Assembly (NCBI GenBank): GCA_900551605.1
Contig: URWS01000063.1
Location: 1 to 7,668, forward strand
From: an uncultured Collinsella sp.
GTDB lineage: Bacteria > Actinomycetota > Coriobacteriia > Coriobacteriales > Coriobacteriaceae
Length of the DNA stretch: 7,668 nucleotides
Direction: 5' to 3'
Shown here: one piece after another, positions 1-5,717 of the stretch
Position numbering within the stretch: the stretch's first letter is position 1
Layout of the letters: each line of letters starts with the position of its first letter
The notes under the pieces: generated by a model
Databases searched by the model: none
Told to the model about the DNA's origin: nothing
Seen by the model: only the letters and a program-made list of their open reading frames with translations
Made by a program: the position numbers and the translations under genes

Positions 1-50
1 TGGTTTCTGATGCGGCGCGCTGCGCGCCCCGCACAGGCTAAAGCCCGTAA

Positions 51-81
51 CAAAAAAGCTCGCCGGGTAGGCCGACGAGCT
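51..81 (-). terminator. Intrinsic terminator of the initiator tRNA
   Basis: Read on the minus strand, two 10-base arms (81-72 and 66-57) form a stem AGCTCGTCGG / CCGGCGAGCT with one T-G wobble and a five-base loop. A run of Ts (complement of 56-52) follows at once. It lies 10 bases beyond the tRNA 3' end and fits a classic rho-independent terminator. Bases 1-50, beyond it, hold only a GC-rich hairpin (about 11-33) and no gene I can support. Confidence 0.85.
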
Positions 82-90
82 GCAAGTTCT

Positions 91-167
91 TGGTCGCGGG
101 GGCAGGATTTGAACCTACGACCTCCGGGTTATGAGCCCGGCGAGCTACCAGACTGCTCCACCCCGCA
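91..167 (-). tRNA. Initiator tRNA-fMet (anticodon CAT)
   Basis: A complete 77-nt tRNA with the 3' CCA encoded (complement of 93-91). The anticodon CAT is the complement of 133-131. Three consecutive G-C pairs close the anticodon stem (GGG before and CCC after the loop CTCATAA), the hallmark of initiators that favours P-site binding. The sequence follows the E. coli fMet tRNA closely, including the 5' part GCGGGGTGGAGCAG and the T arm around GGTTCAAATCC. The end pair is U1-G72, a weak wobble, where E. coli has the C1-A72 mismatch; both leave the end unpaired or weakly paired, as methionyl-tRNA formyltransferase requires. In this antisense direction it also encodes the common spurious peptide GQDLNLRPPGYEPGE, which should not be taken as the N-terminus of coaX. 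Confidence 0.97.
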
Positions 168-198
168 ATGTCTGGGCGCCTCATGTGCGCAAGAAAGA

Positions 199-227
199 AT
201 ATTACGCGGGAGTTCGGTAAACGGCAA
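199..227 (-). promoter_or_regulatory. Likely sigma-70-type promoter for the tRNA
   Basis: On the minus strand, TTGCCG (complement of 227-222) and TAATAT (complement of 204-199) sit 17 bp apart, each matching four of six consensus bases. Transcription would start near 192, giving a leader of about 25 nt before the tRNA. The location and spacing suit a monocistronic tRNA unit ending at the terminator at 81-51. No experimental support is available. Confidence 0.5.
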
Positions 228-319
228 GGAAAATCTCGTAGAGCATAATTCCTTCATATTTAAACCCCTCAGCCCCTATCACCGTAAACGAATCGCAGCC
301 GAGCGCCGTCGACGGCACG

Positions 320-327
320 TATACAAT
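320..327 (+). promoter_or_regulatory. Possible -10 element for coaX
   Basis: TATACAAT lies 36 bp upstream of the coaX start in an otherwise GC-rich stretch. The same ATACAAT heptamer occurs upstream of folP on the other strand. No convincing -35 hexamer is seen 16-18 bp upstream, so the call rests on the -10 alone. Confidence 0.25.
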
Positions 328-354
328 GGTGCGCGTCCTTTTACGCCGACACCT

Positions 355-358
355 GGAG
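355..358 (+). promoter_or_regulatory. Ribosome binding site that fixes the coaX start
   Basis: GGAG lies five bases before ATG 364. The reading frame is open much further upstream, but that part runs antisense through the tRNA. This site and the conserved N-terminus MLLAIDMGNT fix the start at 364. Confidence 0.7.
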
Positions 359-363
359 TAGAC

Positions 364-1137
364 ATGCTGCTCGCTATCGATATGGGAAACACGCAGACGG
401 CCATGGGTCTGTTTGACGGAGACGAGCTGGTGCAGTCGTGGCGCATGCCCACCGACCGTTCCTATACCGCCGACGAGATTCACGTGCGCCTGATGGGCTT
501 CTTTAAGATGTACGACCTCTCGCTCGACGCAGTCGATGCAATCGCCTTTGCCGGCGTAGTGCCGCAGCTCTCGCGCGAGTGGCACGCCGTAGCCGACCGC
601 ATCGCAGCGGACGCCATCGTCATCGGCCCGCAGACGGCAGCCGTGACCAAGCTCCGCGCGGCACGCCCCCAGGCCGTGGGCGCCGACCGCGTTGCCAACG
701 CCGTCGCCGCCGAGACCTTCTACGGCGCGCCGGCGATCGTGGTGGACTTTGGCACCGCGACCAACATCGACGTCATCGACGAGGACGGCTACTACATTGG
801 CGGAGCGATCGCGCCGGGCATCCGCATCTCCATGGACGCACTCGCCGCCCGCGCCGCAAAGCTCGCCAGCGTTCCTCTCGAGGCACCCGAGCGCGCCATC
901 GGCCGCGATACCGAGGAGTGCATCAAGGTGGGCGCCGTGATGGGCGCCGCTGCCATGGCCGAGGGCCTGGTCGCGCGCATGAAGCGCGAACTGGGTCGCG
1001 AGGACGCCACCGTCATCGCCACGGGCGGCCTTGCCGGCATCGTCGCCGATTCGACCGACGCCTTCGACGTGGTAGACGGCCAGCTCACCATCAAAGGTAT
1101 CTGCGAAATCTACCGCCGCATGCAGGAGCAGGGATAG
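364..1137 (+). CDS. coaX: Type III pantothenate kinase
   Basis: CoaX phosphorylates pantothenate to 4'-phosphopantothenate, the first and committed step of coenzyme A synthesis, in the cytoplasm. Type III enzymes belong to the ASKHA fold, need a monovalent cation, and resist CoA feedback in characterised members. The 257-residue product has the usual family length. Visible motifs are the N-terminal phosphate loop DMGNT (6-10, usually D[IV]GNT), PQAVGADRVANAVAA (102-116), which matches the pantothenate-binding GADR region, DFGTATNIDVI (128-138) with the family's second acidic residue, GGAIAPGI (147-154), and ATGGLA (219-224) near the C-terminus. The motif normally DFGTATT has Asn in place of the second Thr, which is within family variation. 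The gene stands alone on this strand, convergent with the biotin-ligase-like gene. The family call is firm. Confidence 0.95.
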   Translation: MLLAIDMGNTQTAMGLFDGDELVQSWRMPTDRSYTADEIHVRLMGFFKMYDLSLDAVDAIAFAGVVPQLSREWHAVADRIAADAIVIGPQTAAVTKLRAARPQAVGADRVANAVAAETFYGAPAIVVDFGTATNIDVIDEDGYYIGGAIAPGIRISMDALAARAAKLASVPLEAPERAIGRDTEECIKVGAVMGAAAMAEGLVARMKRELGREDATVIATGGLAGIVADSTDAFDVVDGQLTIKGICEIYRRMQEQG

Positions 1138-1194
1138 AGCAGGGGCTTAAGTCGAGCACGCCCGATGTCACAGCCCCGCAAACGTTCGCCAAGC

Positions 1195-1235
1195 CTATTC
1201 CTCAAAACTGAAAATTTTTCAATTTTGAGGAATAG
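1195..1235. repeat. 41-bp AT-rich palindrome, copy 1
   Basis: Arms CTATTCCTCAAAA (1195-1207) and its exact complement (1223-1235) flank an inner, second palindrome TGAAAA-T-TTTTCA, separated from the arms by a single C/A mismatch. The element is much more AT-rich than its surroundings and lies in the coaX / biotin-ligase-like convergent gap. A near-identical copy starts 85 bp later. No T tract follows on either strand, so it is not a standard terminator. It could be a dispersed intergenic repeat or a dimeric-protein binding site. Confidence 0.85.
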
Positions 1236-1279
1236 AGACTCCTCGAATACGCCCAGCGCAGCGATATCGTGCATGTTTC

Positions 1280-1320
1280 CTATTCCTCAAAAACGAAAAT
1301 TTTTCAGTTTTGAGGAATAG
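1280..1320. repeat. 41-bp AT-rich palindrome, copy 2
   Basis: This has the same 13-bp outer arms as copy 1 (1280-1292 and 1308-1320) and an inner GAAAA-T-TTTTC, with two mismatched positions between them. The reverse complement of its right half (1320-1301) is identical over 20 bases to the left half of copy 1 (1195-1214), so the two copies also form an inverted pair. The 44 bp between them (1236-1279) show no gene. Confidence 0.85.
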
Positions 1321-1342
1321 GGTGCTGACAACCCATTCCCCA

Positions 1343-1387
1343 GACAACAAGACCCTCCCCGGCACAGCCGAGGAGGGTCTTGTTGTC
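1343..1387. terminator. Bidirectional terminator between coaX and the biotin-ligase-like gene
   Basis: A 16-bp perfect stem (1343-1358 with 1372-1387) continues, after one C/A mismatch, into CGGC/GCCG closed by an ACA loop. The GC core GACCCTCC / GGAGGGTC is followed in both orientations by the same T-rich TTGTTGTC, so each strand can form a GC hairpin with a short U-rich tail. The position between two convergent genes, 205 bp past coaX and 30 bp past the minus-strand gene, fits two-way termination. A weaker 6-bp inverted repeat (GGGGCT at 1142, AGCCCC at 1172) lies closer to coaX. Confidence 0.75.
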
Positions 1388-1417
1388 ATCGCTATCTTTG
1401 AGCGCGGGCGCCTCGCG

Positions 1418-2119
1418 TTACAGTCCGCGAATCCGTACGGCCTCGGGCGGAAACTCCTGCTCGCCGGCGTCGGTCTTTATGGTCGCGCGACCCCAAATAT
1501 CCAGGCCTGCGAACACGCCCACCGCGAGCGGCAAGCCGTTGGGCGACACCGCCGCGACCTGACGACCCAGCAGCGGCACCATGTCGAAGTAGTCACCCAG
1601 CACCGGAGCCAGCGGGCCGGCAGCTCCCTGTGGCGTGTTGGCGACAACCGCCCAGGCGTCCACGCGGGCGAGCACCGCGGCGGCCAGCGCCTCGACCAGT
1701 GCCTCGTCTGCCATATCAACGCCAAGCCCACTCAACGCCGCGCGCTCAATATCCACCGTCACCGCGGCAAACATGCCCGCGGCACCTGCACCGCCGTTGA
1801 CGGCGACACGCGCGAGCGACGTCTCAAATGCGGGCGCGCCGCACACGATGTCGCTCGGCCACTGGATACCCACCTTGCCGGCAAGCCCCAGGCCCGGCGT
1901 TGCGGCCGTGCCCGCGAGCGCATCCATCATGCCCATCGCGGCCACAAACGGCAGGCCGTGGAACGCATGCATGTTCACATCGGGGCGCACGACCAGCGAA
2001 AACGTCAGCGAAGCATCGCCCGCGCTCCACGCGCACCAGCCCGCGGACACGCCCTCGCGACCCGCATTACGTGCGACGTCCAACTCGGTGCCGGCGGCAA
2101 CAGCACTCATCTCAATCAT
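1418..2119 (-). CDS. Degenerate biotin-protein ligase-like protein (BirA/BPL family)
   Basis: The 233-residue product resembles the BPL/LplA catalytic domain joined to the small C-terminal BirA domain, without an N-terminal HTH. Visible similarity: GREGVSAGWCAWSAG then LTFSLVVRP (20-46) aligns with the GRGRRGRxWxSPxG...LYLSLLLRP region, VGIQWPSDI (83-91) with VKWPNDL, and the tail from LLGRQVAAV to EAVRIRGL (183-233) with the SH3-like domain. Key positions differ. The Lys of KWPND is Gln and its Asn is Ser. The RKLAGIL segment carrying the second catalytic lysine is absent (CGAPAFETSLARV instead), and the STN motif region is missing. Biotinylation by the usual mechanism is therefore doubtful. 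Its start codon immediately follows the folP-folK stop, with no strong ribosome site, suggesting translational coupling; ATG 2110 (residue 4) is an alternative. It could be a paralogue with an altered role or a decaying gene. Confidence 0.6.
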   Translation of the reverse strand: MIEMSAVAAGTELDVARNAGREGVSAGWCAWSAGDASLTFSLVVRPDVNMHAFHGLPFVAAMGMMDALAGTAATPGLGLAGKVGIQWPSDIVCGAPAFETSLARVAVNGGAGAAGMFAAVTVDIERAALSGLGVDMADEALVEALAAAVLARVDAWAVVANTPQGAAGPLAPVLGDYFDMVPLLGRQVAAVSPNGLPLAVGVFAGLDIWGRATIKTDAGEQEFPPEAVRIRGL

Positions 2120-3853
2120 CTACATACGCCCCAATTCGCCCACGATATGGCCCACGCGATCCTCGGGCTCCTTGACCTCGACGCCGTTGTAACGGAAGAA
2201 TCGCGCCGGGTCGTGCATCAGGTCCTCGAGCGGCACCAGCACAAAGTCGCGCTCGCCAATGAGCGGATGCGGCAGGCGCAGCTTCTTGCCGCCGTGGGTC
2301 TCGCCGTCCATCCACAGCAGGTCCAGGTCGATGGTTCGCGGACCGTTGGCCTTGGCCTTTTTGGAACGGTCTCGGCCCAGCTCGGCCTCGATCTTCATGA
2401 GCTCGTCGAGCAGCACCAGCGGCGCCAACTCGGTCTTGATCTCGATGACGGCGTTGGCAAACGCGTCCTGGCGCGTCTCGTAGGCCGGCTCGCTCTCGTA
2501 GATGCGCGAGCAGTTGGACACGCAGGTCAGCGGAATCTCGGCAATCATGTCGCGCGCAGCGCGAATGTTGTCGCAGCGATGCCCCAGGTTGGAACCCACG
2601 GCCACAAACGCGCGGCGCGGCTGCGGCTTGGCAACGGCCCAGTAACCGTTCAGGAACTGCGCAAAGCCCGCAACGTCGTGCACGCGCACGATGTTGGCGC
2701 CGGCCTGGATGGCGCCCAGGCACACACCAAACGTAGCGGCATCGCGTGCGGCGGCCTCGGTCACGCCCGAGACGGCGCCCACAAAGCGCTTGCGCGACAC
2801 GGCGCACATGAGCGGATAGCCCAGCGACGCCATCTTGGCGGTCTCGCGCTGGATGACGATGTCTTCGTTGGCCGTCTTACCAAAGCCCGGGCCGGGATCG
2901 ATGCAGATACGGTCGCGCGACACGCCGGCATGGATGAGCGTGCGGGCCTGGTCGGACAGAAAGCCCATGACGCGGCGCATGATGGGCGCAGAATCGGGCA
3001 GGGTAAAGCGGCGGAGCTGCGAGGTGGGCACATAGGCTTCCTCACGGCGGGCGCTGCGGCGCATCATGGCGGCCAGGTGGTCGCTGGGCTCTGGTGCGGC
3101 TTCGGTGGCCGCGGGCACGGTCTCGGGTGCAGCGGCGGCAGAGGCAGCCTGCTCGGCAGCCGGCGTCTCCGGCTCGTCAACAGGCTCGGGCGCGGGCTCC
3201 GGCTCGCCAAACGGCAGCGAGGGCTGTACCACACCGCCCGGAAGCTTGGCCTCAGCCTTGGGCTCGCCCAGCAACTTGCCGCGACGGCGACGGGCCGGCT
3301 TCTCGGCCTCGCGCGCGGCCTCGGCAGCCGCCTCGCGTGCCTTCTCGGCAACAAACGCCGCAGCCGAGGTATCGAGCTGCACCGTCGCGTGCGTGCGTGC
3401 GGGCGCGGCGACCTCGCCGGCATGCATCACGATGACGCCGCAGGTGCTCGTCTTAACGAACTCGACCATCTTGGGATCAGTGAAGCCCGTCACGTCGTTG
3501 ACGATCGAGGCGCCGCAGCGCACGGCCGCCTTGGCAACCGCCACATGACGCGTGTCGATCGAGACGATGGCGCCCTCCTTGGCCAGCGCGCGCACCACGG
3601 GCAGCACGCGGCGAGCCTCCTCGTCGGGGTTGACCGGGGTAAAGCCGGGGCGCGTGGACTCGCCGCCCACGTCGATGATGTCGGCGCCGGCGTCGAGCAT
3701 CGCCAGGCCGTACTCGATGGCGGCATCGGGGTCGAAGTGCTCCCCGCCATCGCTAAACGAATCGGGCGTCACGTTGAGGACGCCCATGATGCGCGGACGG
3801 TCAAAGCTGAGCTCGTACTTTCCGCACCGCCATGTCTTGCTGTCGTTCGCCAT
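2120..3853 (-). CDS. Fused dihydropteroate synthase / HPPK (FolP-FolK) with a long insert
   Basis: A 577-residue bifunctional folate enzyme. The HPPK part makes 6-hydroxymethyl-dihydropterin diphosphate, and the DHPS part condenses it with p-aminobenzoate to dihydropteroate; DHPS is the sulfonamide target. DHPS (about 19-407) shows MGVLNVTPDSFSDGG (23-37), DVGGESTRPG (61-70), SIDT (98-101), NDVTG (119-123), MH (143-144), DPGPGFGKT (319-327), SRKRFVG (353-359) and RVHDV (390-394). HPPK (about 414-545) shows FVAVGSNLG (416-424), ESEP (453-456), FAN (465-467), the R..R...GPRTIDLDLL block (494-513), LPHP (527-530) and the ERDFVLVPL region. Each domain is intact. Between VIVMHAGE and PIMRRVMGF lies an Ala/Glu/Pro-rich insert (about 147-289), so the DHPS half is much longer than the usual 270-280 residues. 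ATG 3853 is chosen because AGGAGG lies six bases upstream. Upstream is sir2, downstream the ligase-like gene. Confidence 0.94.
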   Translation of the reverse strand: MANDSKTWRCGKYELSFDRPRIMGVLNVTPDSFSDGGEHFDPDAAIEYGLAMLDAGADIIDVGGESTRPGFTPVNPDEEARRVLPVVRALAKEGAIVSIDTRHVAVAKAAVRCGASIVNDVTGFTDPKMVEFVKTSTCGVIVMHAGEVAAPARTHATVQLDTSAAAFVAEKAREAAAEAAREAEKPARRRRGKLLGEPKAEAKLPGGVVQPSLPFGEPEPAPEPVDEPETPAAEQAASAAAAPETVPAATEAAPEPSDHLAAMMRRSARREEAYVPTSQLRRFTLPDSAPIMRRVMGFLSDQARTLIHAGVSRDRICIDPGPGFGKTANEDIVIQRETAKMASLGYPLMCAVSRKRFVGAVSGVTEAAARDAATFGVCLGAIQAGANIVRVHDVAGFAQFLNGYWAVAKPQPRRAFVAVGSNLGHRCDNIRAARDMIAEIPLTCVSNCSRIYESEPAYETRQDAFANAVIEIKTELAPLVLLDELMKIEAELGRDRSKKAKANGPRTIDLDLLWMDGETHGGKKLRLPHPLIGERDFVLVPLEDLMHDPARFFRYNGVEVKEPEDRVGHIVGELGRM

Positions 3854-3859
3854 GAACAT

Positions 3860-3865
3860 CCTCCT
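3860..3865 (-). promoter_or_regulatory. Consensus Shine-Dalgarno that fixes the folP start
   Basis: AGGAGG (complement of 3865-3860) lies six bases before ATG 3853. An in-frame ATG at 3859 abuts the site directly and is too close to be used, and the open frame further upstream overlaps sir2 in another frame. Confidence 0.85.
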
Positions 3866-3876
3866 AAAATGCCCAC

Positions 3877-3902
3877 GCCGCCGAGCTTGGGGAGCTGGCG
3901 GC
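3877..3902 (-). promoter_or_regulatory. Leader hairpin ahead of folP
   Basis: On the minus strand, GCCGCCAGCT (3902-3893) pairs with AGCT-C-GGCGGC (3887-3877) around a CCCCA loop, with one bulged base. It ends 12 bases before the Shine-Dalgarno. Only four Ts (GCATTTTAGG) follow, so it is a weak terminator for sir2 at best; it could also be an mRNA-stability or attenuating structure in the folP leader. It matches no riboswitch that I recognise. Confidence 0.35.
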
Positions 3903-3928
3903 GGGGTCGCTTTGCACTCAGTCTTTCT

Positions 3929-3934
3929 ATTGTA
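3929..3934 (-). promoter_or_regulatory. Possible internal promoter (-10) for folP-folK
   Basis: TACAAT (complement of 3934-3929, within ATACAAT) lies just past the sir2 stop and about 75 bp before the folP start. The best -35-like hexamer, TTGCGT (3959-3954), is 19 bp upstream and weak, with an alternating CG run between them. It would give folP transcription independent of sir2 and place the leader hairpin in the 5' UTR. Confidence 0.3.
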
Positions 3935-3948
3935 TCCGCGCGCGCGGG

Positions 3949-4701
3949 CTAGAACGCAAACGCGGCCGCGATGTCGCAAGAAATCAGCAGGTCGGCATTT
4001 GCATCCTGATCGGTGGGAGCAAGGTTGCATATGGCCAGCGTATCGCCGGTAAAGTATCGCGTAAGGCCTGCCGCCGGATACACCACGAGCGAGGTCCCGC
4101 CCACAATGAGGGCATCGGCGGCGGCGATGGCGGCAACGGCACCGGTCAACACATGCTCGTCGAGCGGCTCTTCGTAGAGCACTACATCGGGCTTGATGCG
4201 GCCGCCGCACGCGGGGCACGCAGGCACGCCCGCGGCATCCTCGTGCTCGCGCGAGCAAATCCACTCGGCGCTATAGACCGCGCCGCACGACTGGCAAATG
4301 TTGCGATGGACCGATCCGTGCAGCTCGAACACGCGCTGTGAGCCGGCCATCTGATGCAGGCCGTCGATGTTTTGCGTCACCACGGCGTCGAGCTTGCCGG
4401 CGCGCTCCAGCTCGGCCAGCTTGGTGTGGCAGCGGTTGGGCTTAGCGTTAAGCGCGATCATCTTGGTGCGGTAAAAGTCGAAGAACTCGGCCGGATGCGC
4501 CTCGTAAAAGCTATGCGACAGCATGGTCTCGGGCGGATAGGCAAACTGCTGGTGATACAGGCCGTCCACGCTGCGGAAATCGGGGATGCCACTTGCCGTG
4601 GAAACACCAGCGCCGCCAAAGAAGACCACGCGCTTGTGGGTGTCAAACAGATCCGCCAGCGCGGCGGAGGCCTGCCTGGGGTCCGATATTGCCTGCGTCA
4701 T
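3949..4701 (-). CDS. Sir2-family NAD-dependent protein deacylase
   Basis: Sirtuins remove acetyl or related acyl groups from lysines, consuming NAD+ and releasing nicotinamide and O-acyl-ADP-ribose. The 250-residue product is full length for a bacterial sirtuin. The Rossmann motif GGAGVSTASGIPDFR is at 29-43, TQNIDGLH at 109-116, and the catalytic His at 128 in ELHGS. Four zinc cysteines lie at 136, 139, 162 and 165 (CxxC twice), and GGTSLVVYPAAGL at 201-213. The layout, and GGTSLVVYPA in particular, is close to the Thermotoga Sir2 type (class U). I do not see the Tyr/Arg pair of Sirt5-like desuccinylases in its usual place, so deacetylation is the more likely activity. GGAGG six bases before ATG 4701 supports the start. 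It is first in a minus-strand set with folP-folK (95-bp gap) and divergent from the exonuclease gene. The natural substrate is unknown. Confidence 0.94.
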   Translation of the reverse strand: MTQAISDPRQASAALADLFDTHKRVVFFGGAGVSTASGIPDFRSVDGLYHQQFAYPPETMLSHSFYEAHPAEFFDFYRTKMIALNAKPNRCHTKLAELERAGKLDAVVTQNIDGLHQMAGSQRVFELHGSVHRNICQSCGAVYSAEWICSREHEDAAGVPACPACGGRIKPDVVLYEEPLDEHVLTGAVAAIAAADALIVGGTSLVVYPAAGLTRYFTGDTLAICNLAPTDQDANADLLISCDIAAAFAF

Positions 4702-4746
4702 ATGAGTCCTCCGTCCTTGTTAGTCGGGCAGCGTTGAGCGACGTCC

Positions 4747-4774
4747 CAGCATGCGGCCTTTAAGTCAGCATGCG
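4747..4774. repeat. Direct repeat in the sir2 / exonuclease III divergent region
   Basis: CAGCATGCG occurs at 4747-4755 and again at 4766-4774, 19 bp apart, close to two helical turns. Each copy contains the palindrome GCATGC. The pair lies mid-way in the 135-bp region shared by two divergent genes, where an operator might be expected. I see no convincing -35/-10 pair for either gene here, so a regulatory role is only a suggestion. Confidence 0.4.
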
Positions 4775-4836
4775 CGGATCCCACCCCGCCCCTGTTGCGC
4801 TAATCTTAAGCCTGCCAACCCCGTCGAAAGGACACC

Positions 4837-5655
4837 ATGCCTCAGACTTATACTTTCGCCTCGTGGAACGTCAACGGCCTGCGCGCCGTGCTTAAAAAGG
4901 ACCCAAGCTTTATCCAGATCGCGCAAGAACTCGACGTCGATATCCTGGCGCTGCAGGAGACCAAGCTGCAAGAGGGTCAGGTCGATATTGACCTGACCGG
5001 CTATCACCAAACCTGGAGCTACGCCGAGCGTAAAGGCTATTCGGGCACTGCGGTCTTTAGCCGCCAGGAACCGCTGCGCGTGCTGCACGCCGACGCGCTG
5101 CTACCCTACGCCGGCGAGGGCGAGGCGGCCGAGCTCGTCGCCCAAGCCGCAACCGAGGGCCGCGTCTGCGCGCTCGAGTTCGACAAGTTTTGGTTCGTGG
5201 ATGTCTACACGCCCAACGCCCAAAATGAGCTCGCGCGCATCGATGTGCGCATGGCCTGGGATGATGCCTATCGCGGCTTTTTGACGGGACTCGAGCGCGA
5301 GAACGGCAAGCCCGTAGTGACCTGTGGCGACTTTAACGTGGCGCACGAGGAAATCGACCTTAAGAACCCCAAGTCCAACCGCGGCAACGCAGGCTTTTCG
5401 GACGAGGAGCGCGGTAAGTTTACCGAGCTGCTCGACGCCGGGTTTACCGATACCTGGCGTGCGGCAAACCCCGACGTTGAGGGCGTCTACAGCTGGTGGA
5501 GCTACCGCTTTAATGCTCGCAAGAACAACGCCGGCTGGCGCATCGATTATTTCCTGGTGAGCGACGCAATCGCCGGCAATGTGCGCGACACGGGCATCCG
5601 CGGCGACATCTTCGGCAGCGATCACTGCCCCGTCACCCTCACGCTAGAGCTCTAG
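4837..5655 (+). CDS. xth: Exodeoxyribonuclease III / AP endonuclease
   Basis: A Mg2+-dependent enzyme of the endonuclease/exonuclease/phosphatase fold. It cleaves DNA 5' to abasic sites and trims blocked 3' ends and 3' strands in base-excision repair. The 272-residue product matches the family length. Motifs in order: WNVNGLRA (10-17, with the active-site Asn), QETKLQ (40-45, metal-binding Glu), GYSGTA (67-72), YTPNAQ (124-129, catalytic Tyr), GDFNVAH (164-170, Asp and Asn of the active site), NAGFSDEER (184-192), a W-rich YSWWSYRFNARKNNAGWRIDY block (218-238) and GSDHCP (260-265) with the catalytic Asp-His. All key residues are present, so it should be active. AAAGGA four bases before ATG 4837 supports the start. 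It is transcribed alone, divergent from sir2 and convergent with the ECF genes. Confidence 0.95.
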   Translation: MPQTYTFASWNVNGLRAVLKKDPSFIQIAQELDVDILALQETKLQEGQVDIDLTGYHQTWSYAERKGYSGTAVFSRQEPLRVLHADALLPYAGEGEAAELVAQAATEGRVCALEFDKFWFVDVYTPNAQNELARIDVRMAWDDAYRGFLTGLERENGKPVVTCGDFNVAHEEIDLKNPKSNRGNAGFSDEERGKFTELLDAGFTDTWRAANPDVEGVYSWWSYRFNARKNNAGWRIDYFLVSDAIAGNVRDTGIRGDIFGSDHCPVTLTLEL

Positions 5656-5670
5656 CCCCAAGTAATTCCT

Positions 5671-5710
5671 GGGGGACGGAGGAAAACAGATCATGTGACC
5701 CCTCTCCCCC
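5671..5710. repeat. GC-rich hairpin just past exonuclease III
   Basis: GGGGGA (5671-5676) and GAGG (5679-5682) pair with CCTC (5701-5704) and TCCCCC (5705-5710), with a two-base CG bulge on the left arm and an 18-base loop AAAACAGATCATGTGACC. It begins 16 bp after the gene's stop. With no T tract it is an imperfect intrinsic terminator. The bulged arms and conserved-looking loop resemble a REP-type intergenic element, but copy number cannot be judged from one window. Confidence 0.55.
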
Positions 5711-5717
5711 TATAAGC

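Noticed and set aside
11..33. GC-rich hairpin near the left edge.
   Set aside because: The arms pair only with bulged bases, there is no T tract on either strand, and the terminator at 51-81 already ends the tRNA unit.
10..363. N-terminal extension of coaX through the tRNA region.
   Set aside because: It includes the antisense tRNA peptide GQDLNLRPPGYEPGE, and the family N-terminus and the ribosome site both place the start at 364.
579..1211. An Arg/His-rich plus-strand frame overlapping coaX.
   Set aside because: It is a shifted frame inside an intact coaX with no motif or ribosome site of its own.
1195..1320. The palindrome pair as a CRISPR array.
   Set aside because: There are only two units, each is itself palindromic and AT-rich, there is a single 44-bp spacer, and no cas gene is present.
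1310..3952. A plus-strand open frame of about 880 codons opposite folP-folK and the biotin-ligase-like gene.
   Set aside because: Its product is rich in His, Arg and Gly with no recognisable domain, and it lies antisense to genes with clear motifs. High GC and strong codon bias on the minus strand suppress stops on the opposite strand.
3854..4264. Longer start for FolP-FolK reaching into sir2.
   Set aside because: The extra residues overlap sir2 in another frame and lack folate-enzyme similarity; the perfect AGGAGG favours ATG 3853.
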